NCBI GenBank assembly: GCA_036732565.1
Contig: DAINCF010000040.1
Coordinates: 1-21,696, forward strand
Length of the DNA: 21,696 nt
Source: JAIVJN01 sp036732565
GTDB lineage: Bacteria; Acidobacteriota; Vicinamibacteria; Vicinamibacterales; UBA2999
Reading direction: 5' to 3'
The translations under genes and the position numbers were made by a program. A model generated the notes under the pieces. It saw only the letters and a program-made list of their open reading frames with translations, had not been told where the DNA came from and searched no databases. The number at the start of each line of letters is the position of its first letter. Within the stretch, counting starts at the first letter, position 1. Below, piece by piece: positions 1-6,647 of this stretch.

Positions 1-149
1 TGCGCCGCGGCTGCCCGCGCGGCGCCACTCGGGGCCGACGGCCCCTGGGCGTCGAGGGCACTCGCGAGCAGGAGACCCGCAGCGAGCACCGTCGCAAGCG
101 CTCCACGCTGCAGTGAACGACGCTGGTTGGGCTGAATGGTTGGCGTCAC
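1..149 (-). CDS. Secreted protein of unknown function, N-terminal part only (cut by window edge)
   Basis: A GTG start at 147-149 is preceded by a strong ribosome binding site, AAGGAGG, at 160-166 on the minus strand; this site overlaps the stop codon of the upstream receptor gene. The visible 49 residues begin VTPTIQPNQRRSLQRG, followed by a hydrophobic run (ALATVLAAGLLLASALDAQG). This is a typical Sec signal peptide with a positively charged N-region and probable cleavage near ALDA-Q. A low-complexity Ala/Ser/Pro stretch follows up to the edge. The 16-bp gap to the receptor gene indicates one transcript with it, so the product is probably an exported partner of that receptor. The mature domain is outside the window, so no function can be given. 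Confidence 0.7.
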   Translation of the reverse strand, partial: MTPTIQPNQRRSLQRGALATVLAAGLLLASALDAQGPSAPSGAARAAAA

Positions 150-165
150 GGTTCTCAAGCCTCCT

Positions 166-3100
166 TCAGAACGCAAAGCGCAGCGACAGCTGAATCACAC
201 GCGGGTCGCCGGCTGCCGTCACCTGGCCGAACGTCGGGTTGATCTGGTTGCCGAGCGCATCGAATCGAGCGGCCGTGTCGACCGCGGTCCAGTTCGTGAT
301 GTTGAACGCGTTGTAGAACTCGGCGCGGAACTGAAGCCGCCGATGCGAGGCGCCGAGCGGAACGTTCTTCGACAAGGTGAAGTCCACGTTGCGGCTTCCC
401 GGCAGACGAATCATCTGCCGCTTGTCGTGCCCGACCTCGCCGACGGCCGGGCGCGCGAAACAGGACGTGTTGAACCAGCGGTTGAACGAGCGCTCGCCGC
501 CGGGCAGAGTCGGATCGCAGGTCACGACGACGCGATTGCCGTCGCCGCCACCCAGGATGTCGGCATTGTCCGTCGTCGTGAAGCTGATGCCAGACGGTGG
601 TCCGGACGCCAGCAGCGCGACGCCGGCGAGCTGCCAGTCGTCGAGCACGACGCGCGCGAGGAGGTTGTTCCACTTGCCGCTGGCTTTCGGGAGATCCCAG
701 CTGAAGTTGAGCGAGGCCAGATGCCGGCGATCCGCGTTCGCGTAGTCATACAACCACGCGCGATCGTCGCGATAGAGCGGCAGGATCGGCGTGCCCAAGG
801 CGCCGGCCGGCACGTTGCCTCCCGTGGCGGCGTCGATCGCCATCGTTCGTGACAACGTGTAGGTCCCGCCGTAGGAGAAGCCGGCGGCGAACCGTCGCTG
901 GCCGGTGACCTGCAGCGAGTCATAGTCGGCGATGCCGGTGTTCTCGATGCGAGAGACATCGCCCAAGCCGACCATCGGGCGCAGGAAGTTGTCGGGGAGC
1001 GCGCGTCCGGTGGTGGGATCGACGTTGGCGGCGTTGAAGCGCGCGCCCTCCGGCACCACGTTCAGGTTGCGGGTGCGCGCGAGATTCCTCTGCCGGTTGC
1101 CCACGTAGGCCACGCTCACGACGGTCTGAAAGCCGATGTTCCGCTGCACTTCGATCGAGAAGTTGTGCGTGGTCATCGGCGTGTAGTCGGCTTGATAGAC
1201 CGGCACGTTCTCGGGAAAGAACTGTCCCTGCGACGCGTCGAGCGCGTTGATCGAGCCGTAGAAGAGCGTCGGTTGGAGTCGCACTGGCGGCGCGGCCGGC
1301 AGGCGGAAGTTGAAGTCTCCGGAGTCCTGCAGCACCTGCTTGGTCAGGCCGTACCCGCCGCGAATGGCCATGCTGGCGTCGCCCTTGGGATCCCACGAGA
1401 ACCCGATCCGCGGCTGCGGCTGGATCGACGGCGTCTCGCGCCACGCGCCACCCATCGCCAGCGGATCGTCCTGCGTGACGATGCCGCTGGTGAAGTCACC
1501 GGATCCAGGTACGAGAGCGCCGATGAGCGCGGCTGAGACGACGCGACCCGTCACGGCATCGTATCCGCGACGCTGGCCGTCGATCACCACGGGCCGGTAC
1601 AGCCGAGCCTGGCGGGATCGATCGAAGCGGTCGGCCACCCAGCTCGCACCCGGCCGTCCATCGAGCAGTCGCCATGGCTGTCCCCACGCGAAACGGATGC
1701 CCAGCTCCAACGTCAGGTTCGATCGCGGCTTCCACGAGTCCTGGAGAAACCACTCGACGAACTGCGCCGTGCCAGCCGACAACGGTCGCGCGCTTGCTTC
1801 CTGATACGAGGTGAAGGTCCCGAGCAACGCGTTCGCGAAGGCATGTCCGCTGTTGAGCGGATTGTTGGGATCGGTGCTCGCGAAGTTGAAGCAGCCGCTG
1901 AAGCAGTTCTGAATCGGCCCGGGACCTTCGCTGCCCTTGTTGTGCTCGTAGTAGAGCCCGGCCTTGATCAGGTGTCGGGTCTTCGCCCACGACACGGTGT
2001 TGGCGAAGGTCCACCGGTTGTCGCCGCCATCGATGGGGAACCGGCCGTCGAACGCCAGCGTCGGCGGCGACGGCACGCCGGCAAACGTTGCGGCCGGGAC
2101 GATGGTGGACTGATTGACGTTCGGGTAGAGCTGCCCCAGCGCACCCAGTCCCATCGCGGCGCGGGTCACTGGATCGAGCGTATCGAGCGTCGGTCCGACC
2201 TCCTGCGTGTATCGATAGGTGACCGACGCCTCGTTGACAATGGCGGTGCCGAAGGTGTGCGTGTGGTTGACCTGCACGCTGTTCTCCCGCTGCGTGTAGC
2301 CGTGGCGGAAGTGGTCCCAGTTCGAGTTGACCGCGAAGACGCCGCTGTGCGCCTCGGTGACCGGCCGCCAGCGCCGGACGCGGACCGAAAAGCGATCCGC
2401 GGTCGTCGCGTTGAGGTCGAGCTTGATTTGATCGAGCGTCTTCGTCTGGTCGGCAATCCCCTGCTCACGATAGTTGAAGTTGCCGCCGCTCACGCTCTGG
2501 TCGAAGAAATTCGGCTGCGGGAAGATGTTGAGCAGCGACTGGCCCAGGCCATCGATGCGGTTCGCCGGGATGCGGTTGCCAGGAAACGGCTGGCCGGTCA
2601 GTGGGTCGCGAATGGTGATGAGCCGGCCGTTCAGGTCGAGGGTCTGCGAGAAGTCGCCCTGTCGCTCGAGCGCCGTCGGCATCGTCGACGTCCGCGACGC
2701 CCGCGGCTCCTGCGCGTCCCACATCTCCCTGACGTAGAAGAAGAACAGCTTGTCGCGGGCGAATCCGGGCACCGGCCCGCCGAGCGTGCCCGTCAGCGTC
2801 TTGTACTGGTAGAGCGGCTTCGGCAGCCCCGTCCGGTTGTTGAAGAACTGGTTGGCGTTGAGCGCTTCATGGCGCACGTAGGTGGCCAGCGTTCCGCGAT
2901 AGTTCTGCGTGCCCGACTTGGAGATGACGTTGATCTGCGCGCCCGTATTGCGGCCGTACTCGGCCTGATAGTTGTTGAGCAGCACGACCATCTCTTCGAT
3001 GGCGTCGACGCTCATCGGGCTGTTGTTGTTGCCAGTGTCGCCGTCGCTCGACGCCATGCCATCCAGCGCGATGCCGGCGGAGTTGCCGATTTGACCGGCG

Positions 3101-3651
3101 ATCGTCGGGGTCGTCGGACCAATCTGGCCGCCGAGCGAAGCCACGTTGGTCACCGGCGTCACGCCGGGCAGGAGATTCACCAGCGACATCGGATCGCGGC
3201 CGCGCACGATCAGCGCATCCAGTTGCTGCGCCTCGAGCACGGAGCTGCGCTCGGCGCTCGCGGTCTGAATGACGGCAAGGTCGGCGATGACCGTCGTGGT
3301 CTCGCTGATCTGCCCCACCGACAGGGTGAGCGAGCCGGCGTTGAAGGTCTCGCCCGATCGCAGTTGGATGCCCCGCTGCTCGAGCGGCCGGAATCCGTCG
3401 AGATTCACTTTCAGCGTGTAGCGGCCCTGCGTGACCGCGGCGATCGTGAACGATCCGGTCTGATTCGACAGGGCCTGCCGCACGTCAGCCGTCTGTTCGT
3501 TGACGAGCTCCACGGTCGCGGCCGGGAGGACGAGGCTTTGTTCGTCTTTGACGACACCGGTGATGGTGCCGGTCGTGATCTGCTGCGCGGACGCCAGCGC
3601 CGCCTGCGCCAGACACGCCGCCAAAGTGACAACGCCGACGAAGAAGCGCAT
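166..3651 (-). CDS. TonB-dependent receptor, Oar-like, with carboxypeptidase-regulatory-like N-terminal domain
   Basis: The 1161-residue product is an outer-membrane receptor of the Oar-like type abundant in Acidobacteriota. It has a signal peptide (residues 1-22, cleavage near ASA-Q). A carboxypeptidase-regulatory-like beta-sandwich follows at about 28-110 (TGTITGVVKDEQ...LPAATVEL...GSFTIAAVTQGRYTLKV). The plug lies at about 115-255, with the hallmark RGRDPMSLVNLLPGV and the INVISKSGTQNYRGTL segment that enters the barrel. A long beta-barrel ends in LSLRFAF with a terminal aromatic residue, as expected for BAM-dependent insertion. The ATG at 3651 is preceded by a purine-rich AAAGGGGG. The substrate cannot be read from sequence; polymers, peptides or glycans are typical family guesses. 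It leads an operon with the secreted gene at 1-149. It is intact, with no frameshift seen. Confidence 0.95.
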   Translation of the reverse strand: MRFFVGVVTLAACLAQAALASAQQITTGTITGVVKDEQSLVLPAATVELVNEQTADVRQALSNQTGSFTIAAVTQGRYTLKVNLDGFRPLEQRGIQLRSGETFNAGSLTLSVGQISETTTVIADLAVIQTASAERSSVLEAQQLDALIVRGRDPMSLVNLLPGVTPVTNVASLGGQIGPTTPTIAGQIGNSAGIALDGMASSDGDTGNNNSPMSVDAIEEMVVLLNNYQAEYGRNTGAQINVISKSGTQNYRGTLATYVRHEALNANQFFNNRTGLPKPLYQYKTLTGTLGGPVPGFARDKLFFFYVREMWDAQEPRASRTSTMPTALERQGDFSQTLDLNGRLITIRDPLTGQPFPGNRIPANRIDGLGQSLLNIFPQPNFFDQSVSGGNFNYREQGIADQTKTLDQIKLDLNATTADRFSVRVRRWRPVTEAHSGVFAVNSNWDHFRHGYTQRENSVQVNHTHTFGTAIVNEASVTYRYTQEVGPTLDTLDPVTRAAMGLGALGQLYPNVNQSTIVPAATFAGVPSPPTLAFDGRFPIDGGDNRWTFANTVSWAKTRHLIKAGLYYEHNKGSEGPGPIQNCFSGCFNFASTDPNNPLNSGHAFANALLGTFTSYQEASARPLSAGTAQFVEWFLQDSWKPRSNLTLELGIRFAWGQPWRLLDGRPGASWVADRFDRSRQARLYRPVVIDGQRRGYDAVTGRVVSAALIGALVPGSGDFTSGIVTQDDPLAMGGAWRETPSIQPQPRIGFSWDPKGDASMAIRGGYGLTKQVLQDSGDFNFRLPAAPPVRLQPTLFYGSINALDASQGQFFPENVPVYQADYTPMTTHNFSIEVQRNIGFQTVVSVAYVGNRQRNLARTRNLNVVPEGARFNAANVDPTTGRALPDNFLRPMVGLGDVSRIENTGIADYDSLQVTGQRRFAAGFSYGGTYTLSRTMAIDAATGGNVPAGALGTPILPLYRDDRAWLYDYANADRRHLASLNFSWDLPKASGKWNNLLARVVLDDWQLAGVALLASGPPSGISFTTTDNADILGGGDGNRVVVTCDPTLPGGERSFNRWFNTSCFARPAVGEVGHDKRQMIRLPGSRNVDFTLSKNVPLGASHRRLQFRAEFYNAFNITNWTAVDTAARFDALGNQINPTFGQVTAAGDPRVIQLSLRFAF

Positions 3652-3672
3652 CGCACATCCCCCTTTCGGCCA

Positions 3673-3714
3673 TGAGCATATTTATGCAAGACGCATACTT
3701 CATGCTCACGTCAA
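3673..3714 (-). promoter_or_regulatory. Nested dyad in the leader of the TonB receptor gene
   Basis: Outer arms TGAGCAT (3673-3679) and ATGCTCA (3702-3708) enclose inner arms TATGC (3683-3687) and GCATA (3693-3697) around a 5-nt centre. On the minus strand a TTGACG hexamer (3709-3714) abuts the dyad and could be a -35 box. I find no well-spaced -10 box, so the promoter call is weak. The symmetry itself is directly visible. It could be an operator or an RNA hairpin in the 5' leader, about 22-57 nt before the start codon. Confidence 0.4.
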
Positions 3715-3770
3715 GCGATGCGCACCGTATCATTGGCGTCGCGGCTTCGTCAATGCCTGCATCGACGTTT

Positions 3771-3869
3771 GCGCGTTGCGAACTTGGTACGTAGCGCAGG
3801 CCTTCAGGCCTGCCTGAGGCCATAGCAGACCTCAAGGTCTGCGCTACGTACCCAAGTTTCGCAATGCGC
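3771..3869. repeat. ~99-bp intergenic inverted-repeat element (MITE/REP-like), copy 1
   Basis: The left arm (3771-3808) and right arm (3830-3869) are imperfect reverse complements over about 38-40 bp. Both contain TTGCGAA, ACTTGG and TACGTAGCGCAG, with a few mismatches and two 1-nt indels. The ~21-bp centre is CCTGCCTGAGGCCATAGCAG-like. The core CGTAGCGCAGGCCTTCAGG recurs at 8883-8901. No transposase lies nearby, so it would be non-autonomous. It occupies most of the 306-bp gap between the aldo/keto reductase and the receptor gene. A transcribed copy would form a long hairpin. Confidence 0.75.
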
Positions 3870-3875
3870 ACTTCG

Positions 3876-3940
3876 CCACAGATGCCTTTGTGTTTATCTG
3901 CGTAATCGGCGGCCAACCAACAATCTGCGCGAATCAGATG
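3876..3940. repeat. Possible second intergenic repeat (ATCTGCGTAATC-type)
   Basis: The segment CCACAGATGCCTTTGTGTTT-ATCTGCGTAATC followed by AATCTGCGCGAATCAGAT resembles short intergenic repeats of the CACAGAT/ATCTGCGTAATC type seen scattered in many bacterial genomes. Within the window I see only this one full instance, so the call rests on resemblance and not on a second copy. ATCTGCG recurs internally as ATCTGCGTAAT and ATCTGCGCGAAT. It sits directly beside the inverted-repeat element and ends just before the stop of the aldo/keto reductase gene. Confidence 0.3.
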
Positions 3941-3957
3941 GTGAGCTGAGCGTCCCG

Positions 3958-4812
3958 CTAGAGCATCGGAAGCTCGCGAGGCCGAGGGCCGCGTGGGAAC
4001 GCCGCGTCCATGCGGGCCAGCTCCGCGTCGGTGAGATGGAGGCTTCCGGCGCCCGCGTTCTCGGCGGCGTGCTCGGGGCGGGATGCCTTCGGGATGGCGA
4101 ACAACACCGGACGCCGTGCGAGAAACCGGAGTGCGACCTGCCGCGGCGTGGCCCGGTGCGCGTCCGCGATCTCCTGTACTACATGCCCGCCTGGCGAACG
4201 CGGCCCAGGGAAGTCTCCATGGCCGAACGGGCTGTACGCCACGACGGCGACACCATGCGCCTCGCACCAAGGGATGACGGCATGTTCGATGGCGCGCTCC
4301 TGAAGGTGATAGAGCACCTGATTACAGGCAATCGCGCCGCTGCCGCCAATCTCCCACGCCTCCTCGAGATCGCCGACATCGAAGTTGCTCACGCCCCACG
4401 CGCCGATCTTGCCGTCGCGTCGCAGTTGCTCGAACGCGGCGATGGTGTCTTCAAGCGGATACTCGCCGCGCCAGTGCAGGAGGTAGACATCCAGTCGATC
4501 GGTGCCGAGTCGCCGCAGCGACCGCTCGCAGGCGGCGACGGTGCCCGTTCGCGACGCGTTTTGCGGCAGGACCTTCGATACCAGGAAGACCTCGTCGCGC
4601 CGGCCGGCGATGGCCTCGGCGATTACCTCCTCGGCCGCACCGTACATCTCCGCCGTGTCGATGTGCGTCATGCCGAGATCGAGACCGCGCCGCAACGCCA
4701 CGACCGCCGACGCGCGGTCGCCCTCGTCGATCAACCAGGTGCCCTGACCAATCACCGAGACATCCTGGTTGGTGGGACCGAACGGACGCCGCTCCATGAG
4801 GCCTAGTGGCAT
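3958..4812 (-). CDS. Aldo/keto reductase
   Basis: The 284-residue protein is a full-length NAD(P)H-dependent oxidoreductase of the aldo/keto reductase superfamily with a TIM-barrel fold, close to the compact bacterial forms. The catalytic tetrad is visible: Asp52 and Tyr57 in HIDTAEMYG, Lys80 in LVSKVLP and His113 in YLLHWR. GVSNF follows, and a C-terminal IPKAS segment fits the cofactor phosphate-binding region. The start could be the ATG at 4812 or the in-frame ATG at 4797 (MERRPFG); neither has a strong ribosome binding site. Substrates of such proteins are carbonyls or sugars and cannot be predicted here. It lies 69 bp downstream of the microprotein gene on the same strand. The cytoplasmic location is inferred from the absence of a signal peptide. 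Confidence 0.93.
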   Translation of the reverse strand: MPLGLMERRPFGPTNQDVSVIGQGTWLIDEGDRASAVVALRRGLDLGMTHIDTAEMYGAAEEVIAEAIAGRRDEVFLVSKVLPQNASRTGTVAACERSLRRLGTDRLDVYLLHWRGEYPLEDTIAAFEQLRRDGKIGAWGVSNFDVGDLEEAWEIGGSGAIACNQVLYHLQERAIEHAVIPWCEAHGVAVVAYSPFGHGDFPGPRSPGGHVVQEIADAHRATPRQVALRFLARRPVLFAIPKASRPEHAAENAGAGSLHLTDAELARMDAAFPRGPRPRELPML

Positions 4813-4881
4813 GTACTCGCCAAAGCACCATCGGGCCGTTCCGTAGGAAGGGCCGGCATCTGCTCCTCGAGCACGCTCTCG

Positions 4882-4998
4882 TCAGAAGCCATCCTGTTGA
4901 TACGCTCCACTAGAACCCGCAGCCAGCCTGGTTCGCGAGAACCACAACACGATCAACGAAGTCGGCACTCCCAAGAGCCACGCTACTCCGTATTTCAT
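4882..4998 (-). CDS. 38-residue single-pass membrane microprotein
   Basis: This short gene encodes MKYGVAWLLGVPTSLIVLWF followed by a polar tail (SRTRLAAG...YQQDGF). The ATG at 4998 is preceded by GGAGG at 5006-5010 with 7-nt spacing, one of the best ribosome binding sites in the window. This supports real translation despite the length. Residues 3-20 form one hydrophobic helix with a central Gly-Val-Pro kink and two Trp residues near the ends. Short proteins with a similar xYxxAWLLGVPxSLIVLWF pattern occur in other bacteria as uncharacterised membrane peptides; this is my recollection, not a search. Function is unknown. It lies 78 nt downstream of the hypothetical gene at 5077-5382 and 69 bp upstream of the aldo/keto reductase gene. 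Confidence 0.65.
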   Translation of the reverse strand: MKYGVAWLLGVPTSLIVLWFSRTRLAAGSSGAYQQDGF

Positions 4999-5076
4999 CG
5001 TGGTACCTCCGAAGGCGGCAGGTGCAAGCGCCGATCCTCCCGATCTCTCGCCGCTGATCGCATCGCCTGCGCCTGG

Positions 5077-5382
5077 CTAGCTATGGTCCTCCTCGTGCCA
5101 GCCTTCCGACGCCAACTCGAGCCGCTTCGCTGTCAAGTAGCTGTCACACTCTTCCTCAGTTCGGAACGTGAGCTTCCTGATATGAGCAGGAGCGTGGGGC
5201 TGGTCCTGACGGATGAAGAGCAGGACCTGGACCCATTCGGTGTGGACGCTGGCGCTGAGCAGACTCCAGGACCGGCTCATGCGCCACCTGAGCGTCAGCC
5301 GGCGTGATTGATACAGCTCATCGAATTCGCTTTCCGTCTTGACCTGCGACATGTCCAGACTGAGATGCGGATATCGCGCCAA
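5077..5382 (-). CDS. Small hypothetical protein (up to 101 residues)
   Basis: I do not recognise a family. The frame reads as natural protein, with alternating hydrophobic strands (WVQVLLFIRQDQPHAPAHIRKLTF) followed by an amphipathic helix (TEEECDSYLTAKRLELASEGW) and an acidic/His tail. The composition is balanced, not Arg/Pro/Ala-rich as in antisense shadow frames. The start is uncertain: TTG at 5382, ATG at 5352 (MSQVKTESEFDELY), or ATG at 5280 with AGGTGG just upstream, which would give 67 residues. No signal peptide or membrane segment is evident. It follows the hydrolase remnant by 36 bp and may itself border a rearranged stretch. Confidence 0.45.
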   Translation of the reverse strand: MARYPHLSLDMSQVKTESEFDELYQSRRLTLRWRMSRSWSLLSASVHTEWVQVLLFIRQDQPHAPAHIRKLTFRTEEECDSYLTAKRLELASEGWHEEDHS

Positions 5383-5418
5383 GTCTGAAGGCGGGATTCC
5401 GCGAGAACAAGGTCAAGC

Positions 5419-5661
5419 TCAACGCTCGAGGAGCAGTCGTGGAATCGTGACCAGGCCGGAACGCAGGGGCTCGAAGCGGTCCATATCCTGCAGCCTGAAC
5501 CGCTGGCCGTAGTGCTCGGTGACGGCGCGCACGTCAGGAAGTCGACCGCCTTCGGCAAGCTGGTTCATGGCGGTGTTGTACACCTCGACCGTCAGATCGT
5601 TGGATCCTTCCTTCAAGTGGGCGGTGAGATCGAGTCGGCATGGCGGCGCCCACACGCCCGC
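5419..5661 (-). pseudogene. Remnant of a glycoside hydrolase C-terminus (GH106/GH2-like)
   Basis: About 80 residues are open, running from AGVWAPPCRLDLTAHLKEGS through LTVEVYNTAMNQLAEGG to PLRSGLVTIPRLLLER. This matches the closing beta-sandwich of large glycoside hydrolases of the GH106 rhamnosidase / GH2-like kind. The family features are a PPYRLDVT strand, an LKxGxNxLxxxVxNT strand and a terminal SGL-x-PxxL segment. Such enzymes are usually over 700 residues, so the catalytic part is missing. A GTG at 5655 could serve as a start, but it has no convincing ribosome binding site. The frame is the same as that of the upstream hypothetical gene and is separated from it by a single TGA at 5662-5664. 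A deletion relic is the likeliest reading; the exact hydrolase family is inference. Confidence 0.65.
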
Positions 5662-6585
5662 TCAGCAGAAACCGCTGGTGGTCGCGAGGCGGAACGTCTG
5701 CCGCACGATCGCGGCGACTCTGGTTCCGTCCGGATCGCGCACTGGATTGACTGGCACGAAGAGCACCGTCTCTTCTCGGCGTGACAGGACGTTGCTCACG
5801 ACCAGCGCGCGCATCATCCAGATGGCGGCGCGGGCGTTGCCGCACTCCAGGCCGAGCCAGCCATGGTATCGATGCGGCGATACGCGAAGTCCTGTGTCGC
5901 GAGCAAGGGCTTCGGCCAGGCGGGTGAACGCCGTCTGGTGCTCGTCCGCTCGGAGGTTATCGACGGACATCACGGGCTGCACGAGCGGTGAGGCCCTTTC
6001 CGTGGCGGCAAACAGTTCGGCCACGGCTCGCCGCTGGGTCAGCGGCATATGCCCCATCCAGTAGTGGCAGGTCTTCGCGATGACGGTGACGACGTTCTTG
6101 ATTTCCTTCTCGAGGCGGAAGTGCGGCGCAGCGGGGAGATCGAGCGTCATGCCCTCGCCGCGGACCGCGACGTTCTCCGTCACGATGGCCCGAAGCAGCC
6201 ATGCCGCCATGGTCCCACTGAAGCAGCCCACGCGAATCCACCCGGGCACCTCGGACTCTCGAGCGGTGAGGCCGGTCGCGAGGATGATGCCGCGGCAGAG
6301 TTCATCGACGACCTCCGTATACCGCTCCGGCTGCGCGTCGATCGCGGTTGGCGTGCCGGGCTCGAGCAGCGCGCCCTTGTGCGGCGGACCGCCAGCCATC
6401 GCCAGGTCGCAGAACGTCGACCAGATCTCGTCCCACGCCACGTTGCCATCGCGGTCGTATTTCAGTCCTGCGGACCGCATCGGCACCGGCTCCAGGCTTT
6501 CATAGGAGCCCTGATACTCCTCCGGCAGCACCGTTCGAATCTTCTGCTCCAGGATCTGGAGCAATTCCGAATCATTTAAGCTCAT
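5662..6585 (-). CDS. Hypothetical protein with two tandem copies of one domain
   Basis: The likely start is the ATG at 6585 (MSLNDSELLQILEQKIRTVL), giving 307 residues. The open frame extends further to 6747, but that part is Arg/Ala-rich and overlaps the divergent protease gene. I cannot name the family. An N-terminal segment (WDEIWSTFCDLAMAGGPPHK, residues 51-70) has a conserved look. Residues 104-151 and 231-278 align without gaps at a constant offset of 127, with 17 identities in 48 positions. These include TGL, GW, a Cys (121/248), a Trp (129/256), RA, NV, R-x-E and a final Pro. A stretch EKEIKNVVTVIAKTCHYWMGHMP follows copy 1 only. There is no signal peptide, so it is probably cytosolic. 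The C-terminus (ATTSGFC) abuts the hydrolase remnant and may be non-native. Confidence 0.75.
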   Translation of the reverse strand: MSLNDSELLQILEQKIRTVLPEEYQGSYESLEPVPMRSAGLKYDRDGNVAWDEIWSTFCDLAMAGGPPHKGALLEPGTPTAIDAQPERYTEVVDELCRGIILATGLTARESEVPGWIRVGCFSGTMAAWLLRAIVTENVAVRGEGMTLDLPAAPHFRLEKEIKNVVTVIAKTCHYWMGHMPLTQRRAVAELFAATERASPLVQPVMSVDNLRADEHQTAFTRLAEALARDTGLRVSPHRYHGWLGLECGNARAAIWMMRALVVSNVLSRREETVLFVPVNPVRDPDGTRVAAIVRQTFRLATTSGFC

Positions 6586-6647
6586 CGTCGCGGCGTCGCG
6601 TGCCCACGATAGTGTAGCGATGCCCGCTGGGAATTGCGAAACGAGAC

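Noticed and set aside
1843..3675. 610-codon open frame on the plus strand opposite the TonB receptor
   Set aside because: It is Arg/Val/Glu/Ala-rich without domains or a ribosome binding site. It is the antisense shadow of a GC-rich gene whose minus-strand product has clear receptor domains.
3771..3869. Element as part of a CRISPR array
   Set aside because: There is a single inverted-repeat unit with no regularly spaced direct repeats and no cas genes in the window.
5295..5558. 87-codon minus-strand frame between the hydrolase remnant and the small hypothetical gene
   Set aside because: It is in another frame and overlaps both better candidates; its Ser/Cys/Arg-rich composition looks like noise.
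5662..5664. TGA as a selenocysteine or readthrough codon joining the unknown protein to the hydrolase tail
   Set aside because: No selenocysteine insertion hairpin was recognised after the TGA, and the two parts belong to unrelated families. A deletion scar is simpler.
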